From Chlorokybus atmophyticus (taxonomy: Eukaryota > Streptophyta > Chlorokybophyceae > Chlorokybales > Chlorokybaceae), in NCBI GenBank assembly GCA_009103225.1, contig RHPI01003366.1:62001-126000 (forward strand): DNA of 64,000 nucleotides, given 5' to 3'. This document shows positions 36,107-44,740 of the stretch, one piece after another. The notes below the pieces were generated by a model that saw only the letters and a program-made list of their open reading frames with translations, did not search any database and was not told the DNA's origin. Both the position numbers and the translations under genes were made by a program. Within the stretch, counting starts at the first letter, position 1; each line of letters begins with the position of its first letter.

Positions 36107-38040
36107 TGTATGCGCGCGGACGTGTATGCGTACGTGCGTGCGTGTGAGTGCGTGCGTGTGCGTGTGCGTGTGCGCGTGTGTGAGTGCAAGCGCCTATGAG
36201 TGTAGAGCGGGGATGCGCATGTACCAGTGGGTACTACATTAACTGTGTAATTGCGTACTTGTGTATCTGTATGTTTGTCCAAGCTTCGGCTGCCGCCTGC
36301 CGGCGGCAAAGCCATCCCCATCGGCTTGTCTGCAGGTAGAAAAGATCTGGCCGCTAGCTGGCTCGCACAGCCTGCTAGCTGGCTCATTCCACTGCCCTGG
36401 CCTGAATTAGACGCCCTCGGCAGTTGCCTGCTGCCGCCGCCCCCTAACGCGGTTGCCCTTGCCGCCGCCGCCGCCGCCGCCCACTTCGGCCTGGCCTGGC
36501 CTGGCCTGGCCAGCCAGCAGCGACGAGTGATTCGTTGGACTGGTTGCGCTTTCCTGGGAGTGTAAACCACGTGATGCGTTGTTGTGTAGAGAATTATGTA
36601 ACGCAAGAGAATAATGCGCAAAGGGGAGGTGCCTGACACACTTTCTGTGTGTACGTGAGTTTGTTAGCAAGCAACGCGCATGCTTTGAACACTAAAAGTT
36701 CAAGCATTGTGACACAACATAGCGCTATGACATAATAGTTGATGAACAAACTTTGCTGTAATAGTACTCCACTGCTTTATCGTGCGATGTAATTTGTTGC
36801 ATCCGCTTGTTGTACCGGTTTTCCAACTCAACTTGAGCACGCATGTTAATACATGTATAATACACTACGATTTCTATCGTTTGCATCCCATCCATTGGCA
36901 TTGCAATTTTATCATTATTTCACAATGCGTAATATGACCAGCACACTCAACCATAACTATGCTGCTCTTGCATGGATGTGTGCCGGATACTTAAATGAGA
37001 ACTACTCAACATGACTTGCTTTATAACATTGTAACAACAACATTATTATAAGTATGTATGTAATCAATAAACATCATTAAGCATTATAAAGCATAATGCT
37101 GGATGTGCATCATTCATTTAAGATAATGACCTATGCGCAAACGCGCAAGGTCTGCTAATATGGATTGCATATTGCACTGCTAATAGCAGTCTGCTTTATT
37201 AGACTGCGTGCATTATGTTTCCTTCATGGCAATTAACATTCACACTCATACCAATGCAACTTGGTTTATTTTTATGATTTTGTAACATGTATTTGATGGA
37301 TTAATTATGGATTTGTCATACTCAAATGTGCGAACTATAATGTTCCAAACGATATTACGAAACTACATGTGTTGCATGTCTGTAACACATGTATTATATA
37401 CGGGCATGTCTCGTCAACTATCATAAATCGTGTGGTAAGATGTTGTACTTTGATTTACTTATACCTGGTGCACAATGCGTGTGCGTGTGTGTGACGCATA
37501 CAGAGCAAGGTGTCTCACTTTTGAATACTTATTCATGATAGTAAGTCAGGCTGTGAGGATTCCGCTTCTTGTGCATGTGTACTATGTAAACTACATTATT
37601 TCGTTTCATGACTCGTGAGCAAATTGTGTAGTGCTTGTGCACAGTCTTGCCTTAAGACCATGCGACCTTCAAGGTGGGCATGATAAACTGCACAAGGCAT
37701 AAGTGAGCATCAAGTGCACAAAGCTGCTTAATGGTGATGGTACATAGCTCGGCGATTTCACATTGATGCCTTGATGACAATGTCACTGTGACATTCTCAC
37801 TTGGTGCTGCCATGCAGCAGACCTAAGCTCATCCCTTAGTAGAGGATAACTCGGAGTGCGTCGCAAATTTTACACGGTGACTGACTAGGGACTGAGGGAC
37901 TGACGAGTGCCTGACCCTACCTGATTGTATCTAACCCTAACGACTTGGGCCATAAAGGGACTGACTGGACTGCCGGTGTATATTGTGGATACCAATCTAC
38001 GGCCAATGGCCTATCGTACAATATAATGGACTGCTGCCTG
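36107..38040. other. CFAP119 promoter side and AT-rich gene-free region
   Basis: 36107-36240 holds a GT-rich run (36121-36190) and the presumed CFAP119 promoter. 36250-36570 is a GC-rich island with a minus-strand frame containing GQARPGQAEV and a glycine run (described separately). About 36600-38040 is AT-rich with no credible frame; near 37870-37980 are short GACTGA/CCTGACC repeats. Confidence 0.45.
36407..36580 (-). other. Gly/Arg-rich mini-reading frame, copy A
   Basis: Minus-strand frame with GQARPGQAEV, a run of seven glycines, then KGNRVRGRRQQATAEGV and a stop at 36407. DNA contains (GGCCT)n on the plus strand (36489-36512) and (GCC)n (36459-36480). It resembles copies B (38709-38896) and C (42165-42360) in the Q-A-K/R-P-G motif, glycine run and RRQQ. 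Whether any copy is translated is unknown. Confidence 0.3.
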
Positions 38041-38708
38041 TCATGACCTGCTTGTAATATGTGTCGACGGCCGACCGATGGTTGTACAGCACCCGCGGCG
38101 GCGATCTACCTGTTATGGCAATAAAGTCACCTCTCAGTCCCCTAGTTCCGCTAATGATACGGAATATTTACGTAGTTAATACGACCGACCGCCGATCGTA
38201 TAGCATTTTGCGACGGTGATGTATTAAAGATGGCAAGCAAGTGACTTATCAGTCCCAGCTTAGGGACGAGCGGTGGCGGTGAGTTGGGACAAGTATCGAT
38301 ATATGATACGATGGAAGTTTCGTCTCAAGACAATGGTACGATCGTACCATCGATATGGTACAGCAAGACCATTACAATGGTACCATTGTATTGATACTTT
38401 TGTACCATTACGCTGGTACAGCATTATCATCGTAATGGTACGATAGTGTCATAAGGGAAGCCGTTGGATTTGTAAACTCAACAGCCCCCTTGTGAATTTA
38501 AGCGCTAAGCCGCAACACAACGCTCAACTTTGCAAGCTGACTTGTGCAGTTGAGCGTTGTACTGCTGCGGCGGCGGCGACGGCGGTGGCGGTGGCGGTGG
38601 CGGCGGCGGCGGCGGCGGTGGCGGGTATGAGCTTGTGTGCTTGTGCATGTCTTGTCGTGTAGTGCGCAGCAGCGCAGCCTGACCGCCCTTCCACCCTTCG
38701 TGTTGCAG

Positions 38709-38896
38709 GGCGGCCACCAGGCCAAGCCAGGTGGCGGCGGCGGCGGCCGCCAGCAGGTGCGCTGTTGTTGTGGTGGTGGTAGTGGTGGTGGTGTGTATAT
38801 GCTGTGTTGCGCTGCCCTAGCTAACCGCCCCTCTTTCCTCAGAACGACCAGGCTAGGAGGGCGGAAGCAGCAGGCAAGCGGCAGCACAAGACTTAG
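38709..38896 (+). other. Gly-rich mini-reading frame, copy B
   Basis: Two exon-like blocks with good splice signals: 38709-38756 (after GTTGCAG, before GTGCGC; reads GGHQAKPGGGGGGRQQ) and 38843-38896 (after CCTCAG; reads NDQARRAEAAGKRQHKT, then TAG). A GGC-repeat block ending near 38624 with GTATGA could be an upstream exon. Phase 0 is kept. No family recognised; similar in plan to copies A and C. Confidence 0.35.
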
Positions 38897-41481
38897 CGGT
38901 GGCAGACTGTAGTGTAGTTGGTAGTACTACTGCGGTAGTAGTGTAGTAGTATACCGTGGTACGTTAGTATTGGGGCTTGTACTGTGTAGGTGACATGTAT
39001 ATGACTGTGATGTAATCAAGTTGTGATATATGATTGCCGTCTTGCACAGTCGATGTCACACAAACGCGGTACCTACTCATCACTGACGGTATTCTAAGGT
39101 ACCATAAATCAAAACTAGGTACCTGGCAGTTAGGGACGATTACCACAAAGTTGCCGGTACTTCACTGATAAGTACCGGTTAGATACCTGTTAGTTAGGCT
39201 AAGTGACCTTGGCTTGACTGATAGGTATCCTACAGATACCGGTTAGTTAGATCAAGTCCCTTTTGCTTGACTGATAAGTACCTGACAGGTACCTGTCCGT
39301 CTAAGTCAGTCCTTTTGTGTAAACGGCCGGGGACGGCCATTATACTCAGGTCTCTATATCGAGATTACAGGTGGACTAAGCCACGACAGTCCAAATGAGT
39401 ATCCTCAGGTGCACGGCCGTTACCTGTTTTTGATTGGCCGGCAGGGGAAACATTTTGCGACGTGCCTTGACTCCTGGTTGGTCAACTGTCACGCTCGAAG
39501 AACTTGTTTGATTCACTCACAATTCCTTACTTATGTGGTAAGGAAGAAGGGCTAGTAGTCATGGCCCATGACGGTGTGTGTGGCATACATGCACATAGGG
39601 TCAAATAATAAACACTTGGTGCATGAGCACATCATGATAGCAGCTACACAAGGTCTACAAGTAGGTACAGGACTCTTCATTGTCAAGTGCAGAGTCTCAA
39701 AAGCACCAACAGTGTTGCCTATATTGATGTTTTTAAAGGTGGACAAAGTCAGCACGTGCTGACAAGTTTGCGCCGTGGCCTAGGGCATCCAGGCCAACAA
39801 GGCCATGGTGGCGAGGCCTTGTCCTCCAACATCCCATGTGCTAGGGTCGGAGAGCAACGAGTGATATAAGGGTGTGACTGACACCTTGCGCCACAGTGGT
39901 GGCAATGAGTTGCTGGCCTTGCAAGACTACTTGTGTGTGGGGTGCCTGGCTAAAAGCTGTTGGAGGGCTCTCCCCATCCACTCCCTTGTGGGTTGCTGCT
40001 TGCAAAATGTGTATACACATCTTTTATTATGAAAATTCACGTGGTTGTGCAGAAGTTTGTAGCCCTCATCAGCAGCCTTACCGGGTAAATGAGGGGCAAA
40101 CGTGACATAAACATAGCTGTGGACTCCTTCGGAAGGCACGGAGCCTTAGCATTGGTTGTTGCTAGGTCTGAAGGCAGCAAGGGGGACTCCGGGAGTACAT
40201 TGGGGCGTTGCCAACAGGGTGTTGGGCAATGGAGCTCGAGAGGACTTACTCTACTCTTAGGTGGGGTGTGCCTAGCTTGGTTGTTTAAGGGCCCCGGGCC
40301 CTCCCCATTCCCATGCGGGGGTGCTTGTTGACAATATTTAGTAAGTGTTTTGGTTCTTTCTTAAAGCTTGCTACGCTCCAAGACAAGTACGTGTGCGTGC
40401 GTGCGTGCGCGCATGAGTGTGTGCGTGTGTGTGTGTGCGCGTGTGTGTGTGGTACATATAAAGCTTGCCGGGCAGCATGATGCTGCCTTTGCATTCATAA
40501 TCACACATACTCAACATGCAGGCTGCTTTCCCACAATACACACAACATGCTAAGTCTAATTGGTACCAGCATTGTTGCTGCGCGTTTGCTTAGAACAAAA
40601 GTGCATACGGTCCAATACAAGACGTCCACTGCGAGATTTTCAACACAAGCTTTGATCTTGTTGCAAGTACTACAGTAGCAATCAATCCAAATGTTGATTG
40701 CTACTTGCAACCATAGCATTTGACAATGAAAACGTTTGTCATCCTAGCTAGCATGAGGGAGCGACTGCCATGTTTTCAACCAGTCAACATGGCTTCATCA
40801 GCTTTGCGTCAGAGCAACATTGCTAACGCACATTAACGTCTTTTGTGATATAATATATAATATGCTTTCATTTCACAAAGACACCAAGACATTATGTATG
40901 CTTATAAAAGCTTATCAAGCACTGCTTTAACACAGCGTGGTAGGAAGTTAATCCACATGAATGCAACACAATCGTATCAGCAACGTGGAGTTAAAAAAAA
41001 ACGTCATTGAGTGACATGATATTAGATAGCCTCGTTGACTTGATCAACATCGCGTTTCGCTCGTTTATTGCGACAAGTCAAAGTCTCACATGCGTACATA
41101 TGCAAAGAACGTTTGTAAACGCTAGAACAAGTGATATGACAAGTGCAATGGGCAACCAACCAACCAACCAACCAACTAATTTACAGTCATAACAACACAG
41201 CACACGGCTATCATGTTGGTGTTGGTGTAATTGGTACAACTAGTAATAGAGTAAGAAAGCGCAGTAGAGTACGACAATGCAATAATACGCTGGCCCCCTC
41301 TGCGCATCCACTGGCATCGACACATAGTAGGTAGTGCCGCACCGAGGGCCTCGGGCTCACCTACACACAAGCGCCCACAGTGAGTTAGCTGCTATGGGGG
41401 TACATATTGTGCCTACTGATGCCATCAAGCACAACACAAGGCAGTGCACGCTTGCAACACAAGCCAAACAATGTACAAAGA

Positions 41482-41532
41482 GCACACTGCCATTGTGCCC
41501 TTGCACGGTGCAAGGGCACAATGGCAGTGTGC
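41482..41532. repeat. Perfect 25-bp inverted repeat (1-nt centre)
   Basis: GCACACTGCCATTGTGCCCT begins the left arm (41482-41506) and the right arm 41508-41532 is its exact reverse complement, with one G between. Such a long cruciform-capable palindrome is rare by chance. Confidence 0.95.
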
Positions 41533-41638
41533 CCTGTGTTAACAGATTCAGTTAGGCGAGGATCGGGTCAGCTATGTCTGGTTGCCAACAAAATACCCTT
41601 CAACCAAGTAGTTGACAAGCTCCCAGCTCATCATCATT

Positions 41639-41665
41639 GGCTGTGACAGTGCCGCTGTCACAGCC
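41639..41665. repeat. 11-bp inverted repeat
   Basis: GGCTGTGACAG (41639-41649), loop TGCCG, CTGTCACAGCC (41655-41665), exact complements. It lies 107 bp from the 25-bp palindrome. Confidence 0.9.
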
Positions 41666-42120
41666 CATGTTAAGGCGGCCTTTGTTGCAACATGTTACCC
41701 CTAACAGTTGATTAAATATATTAGACGGTTGTGGGTTCAAGGATACTCAGTTAGACAATTGTTGTTCAGTCTACCGGCGATCCTGATATAGGGGCGTAAG
41801 CATAACGGCCGTCACCATTAGTCGGCGACCGTCTGCATCAAGGGACTGATCCTAACTAGCAGGAACCTGTCAGTATACCCATCAGTCAAGCAAAAGGGAC
41901 TTGACCTAAGTGACAAGTAACCAATAGGTACCCAACAGGTAGGTATCGGCAACTGCACACTAACTGATTGTGCATGAGGTACCTTATAATACCTGCCGTT
42001 ACCAAATGGAACCGTTCAATCATGACTAGATACCTCACGTCAGTGTTGTCAATGATAAAAAATAAGTAAATCATAATACATGTATTGCAAGTCATACTGG
42101 TTCCATGCTACAACATGAAT

Positions 42121-42153
<33 letters not shown>
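42121..42153. repeat. (TAC)11 microsatellite
   Basis: Eleven perfect TAC units inside the right arm of the mirrored element; the left arm has a broken TAG/TAC tract at the corresponding mirror position (38920-38955). Confidence 0.95.
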
Positions 42154-42164
42154 CTACCCCCACT

Positions 42165-42360
42165 CTAATATAAGGTTGTACAAAGCCGCCGCTTCTGCGC
42201 TCCACCTCCGTCGCCGCTCCTTGTCGATCGCCGCTCCTGCAAGCACAAGTCAATCACACTAGCGCCATCAACAGCAGCATACACAATAACACTCAAAGTG
42301 TAACAACTTACACACACATGCTGCCGCCGCCTAGCCTGGCCTGGCCTGGCCTGGCCTAGC
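42165..42360 (-). other. Gly/Arg-rich mini-reading frame, copy C
   Basis: Minus-strand frame with LGQARPGQARRRQH (about 42318-42360), then an intron-like stretch and, after CTTGCAG, a block (42236-42165) reading ERRSTRSGDGGGAQKRR with a stop beyond LY. Contains (GGCCT)n (42335-42357). Mirror counterpart of copy B. Function and expression unknown. Confidence 0.3.
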
Positions 42361-42722
42361 CGCCTTAAGATCAGAAGGACAGTTAGCTTATATGCACTGC
42401 TGCGCACAACACAACGCTACAGCACAGAGCTTTACTTACTTACTGTTGCCACCACCACCGCCGCCGCCGCCGCCACTGCACAACTCAACGGTACAACTTG
42501 CTTAGAGTCGTTGAGCGTTCGAACCTTGGCAACAACTGATTCAAATGCGTCGTCACAATGGCACCATCATACCATCAGTATGATACGATGGTGCTATTGT
42601 TATGGAGTTTCCGTATTATTAACATGGTATGTTAGTCGCCGCAGTGGTACAGTAATTGTACCGTCGTTACGCATTACTCTTGCAAAAAAACAAAAAGGGA
42701 CGAGTAGTCACTTGCTGGTTAT

Positions 42723-42793
42723 GTGATAGGTCGCCGCCGCACCCACGGACGGCCGGTGGTCGGCCGTCCGTGGGTGCGGCGGCGACCTATCAC
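42723..42793. repeat. Perfect 33-bp hairpin with 5-nt loop
   Basis: Left arm 42723-42755 starts GTGATAGGTCGCCGCCGCAC; the right arm 42761-42793 is its exact reverse complement; loop GTGGT. GC-rich and outermost in the right arm of the mirrored element. A degraded relative of one arm is visible at 38066-38118 in the left arm. Confidence 0.97.
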
Positions 42794-42800
42794 TTATCAA

Positions 42801-44230
42801 GATGCGGGCACGTCACGGAATAGGATGCGCCCTGTAACACCCAAGCCAGGCACCTTATACACACAGCAAGTCAGCACCCGGCAGAGTTCCCATATAAGAT
42901 TTTTGTTTTCAACAACATGCTGGCTTAGCTCTGGGTACTTACCTCTCTTTATGTTAACATTTCCTTCTCACATGGTCGCACGTTGTCCTGCAAGACTCCA
43001 ATATAAGTCACGCGTGCTGACCGTTAGCTTATCACTTTTCGGCCCCATCGGTCTCATGATAGTTATATGACCAGCATGAGCCTTCCGCACATTGGCAGTC
43101 ATGTGCTCATTCCGTTACTCAAGTCCGAGTCACATCTCATTATACATCATTATATCATATCTCACAAGCATCAATAAACATCAGCATATGTGCAAATATA
43201 TCACAATTAAATGGCACCATAATTTGTAGTACGATACAACTGCCCTTTACATATTTTTGTTGCACACTACCATGCTGTACATCCGCATAACAATACCTGA
43301 AGAAGCCGACTTGGCCAAGTTGATAGCTACTCTTTTCAAGATTACTTTATCTAGCTGAGCGTACGATATATCAGATGGAAATTTGCCCTCACGTGCAATC
43401 TCAACCACTCTGCATACACTTATGACAACGTACCGCCTTCACGTACACAACATGCTTATTACGGATTCCTTGCTTTTGACTTCCTGAGCGACAGCAAGAT
43501 ACTCTAAATGACGCGGGCATGCCCTGCCTGCGGATGCTTGACTGAAGTGGCCTGCAGGCGGGGTTAATCACGAAGCAATTGAAAAGGTCACCTTTGCAAA
43601 CGGAAGTAGCACGGGTCACCTGTTGAAGGTGCAATGTTGTTTGTGTGCCTTCTCAATGGACTCCGCCTACAGGCCACCTCAGTCAAGCGTCCGCAGGGCA
43701 TGCCCGCGTCCCTACCTGCAACCTTTTCCGTCCATCATCATTGCACCTTGCCATGTTGCTTTGCTGCGCGGTGGAGCAGCGCAGAGCACGCACCAGCGAC
43801 CTGCCTAAGCATGCACTCGCGCCGCCGACGCTGGAAATGCTTTCAGCGTACCTTTGTCATGATGGAAGGTCCTATCCATGGCGTATCAGGCCTTCGATAC
43901 TATTGTTTATATAGGCCTATGGCAGCGTGCGCAACGCTTGCTCCGTTATGTGGCTTCATCAAGATGTCTTGTCCGCATGCAAAGCCACAAAGTCGGCAGC
44001 ACACCAGCGACTTGCCTAAATCCCGTCTGCCGACGCTGGGCGCTGAACCTTGCAAATGCTCAGATGAGGCGAGAGCAACGCAGAGAACCCTCGCAACCAT
44101 GCCGGGCGGGTTGCACCAAGCTTAGCCAAAGCACTGCCGCCTGGCGCCTAGGTGGCCCTGTCGATTACTTACTTGGTTGTCCCAGTGTGCTGTTGTAGCT
44201 GACCGCGTGTGAGCGTATGCACTTGCGCAT
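42801..44230. other. Gene-free region with inverted and direct repeats
   Basis: 42800-43420 is AT-rich, without frames of interest. 43511-43563 and 43661-43709 form an imperfect inverted repeat of about 49 bp (GCGGGCATGCCCTG... against ...GGGCATGCCCGCG) around a 97-bp loop. 43788-43855 and 44005-44065 share a diverged direct repeat around CACCAGCGACxTGCCTAA and GCCGACGCTGG. This layout resembles a foldback or miniature element; no target-site duplication could be assigned. Confidence 0.4.
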
Positions 44231-44740
44231 AGCGAGGCGCGCCTAGTTGCCGCCGCCGCCGTCACGCCGTTTGGCAAGGTAAGTGTTCGGTGTTCCTGGC
44301 TCTCTCGCCCGTGCTGCCGCCGCCTCGCCGTTGCTCGTCCTGTGTGTGTGCTGCTCCGCTGTCCATATGGGTGTACCATCTGCGTGCGTGCGTGTGTGCG
44401 GCGTGTGAAAACGGAAACCGTCGTCATGCATGCAGTTGTGTCCCCATGACGTCGCTTTGCTTGCTGTTCATGTGTACGTTCGTGTGCATACGTGTGCTCG
44501 TCCGAGTGAAAGTCGTCACTAGAATGCCGTTTTGTGCCCATGGCGTAGCTATTTCGTCGCTCCTTGCGACACTGTTTGTGTGCTGCGCTGTGCATGTGTG
44601 TGCATGTATGCTTCATGACTTTGCTGTTTCTTCCATGCGCTAATGTCTGCTTTCTGCTCGCGACCATCGCGACTGCAAACAAAGGAAACCGCAATTCTCA
44701 ACCCTAACTCGTCTGTGTGTCTGCATTGTAGGCCGTAAGG
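44230..44740 (+). promoter_or_regulatory. 5' leader with an untranslated-region intron for the PKD-like gene
   Basis: A strong donor (GGCAAG|GTAAGTG, exon ends at 44278) and acceptor (CATTGTAG|GCC, exon resumes at 44732) bracket a 453-nt intron just before the ATG at 44741. The promoter should lie upstream of about 44230. Inferred from splice consensus only. Confidence 0.5.

Larger units (their letters stand above)
39400..41800. other. Spacer of the mirrored element
   Basis: Only short frames, none with a recognisable domain (for example minus 39552-39755). Contains GT/GC-rich microsatellite 40386-40452, an AT-rich stretch 40840-41000, a (CCAA)n run at 41156-41175, and two near-perfect palindromes at 41482-41532 and 41639-41665. 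No transposase or integrase motif was found by eye. Confidence 0.45.
38045..42800. mobile_element. Mirrored composite element with long degenerate inverted arms
   Basis: Left and right arms carry the same landmarks in mirror order. Left, outside to inside: CGGCCGACCG...GCGGCGGCGA units (38066-38110 and 38183-38240), GTAC-rich palindromic stretch (38290-38450), a GTTGAGCG/CGCTCAAC block (38520-38560), (GGC)n (38567-38622), Gly-rich mini-frame (38709-38896), TAG/TAC repeats (38920-38955), GGTACC/AAGTGACTT block (39060-39310), CGGCCGGGGACGGCC (39326-39340). Right, inside to outside: ACGGCCGTCACC (41805-41816), AAGGGACTTGAC and TAGGTACC block (41880-41960), (TAC)n (42121-42153), Gly/Arg mini-frame (42165-42360), (GCC)n (42448-42475), GTTGAGCG block (42485-42520), GTAC-rich stretch (42550-42680), perfect hairpin (42723-42793). 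Arms are about 1.2 kb, diverged, around a 2.4-kb spacer. No transposase is recognised, so 'mobile element' is inference; an old inverted duplication would look similar. Confidence 0.5.

Noticed and set aside
36121-36190. GT-rich run as a CRISPR-like or tandem array
   Set aside because: Simple GTGC/GTGT microsatellite without spacers; the genome is eukaryotic.
37920-37945. Telomere-like CTAACCCTAACGA
   Set aside because: Only one and a half units and no array, so not a telomeric tract.
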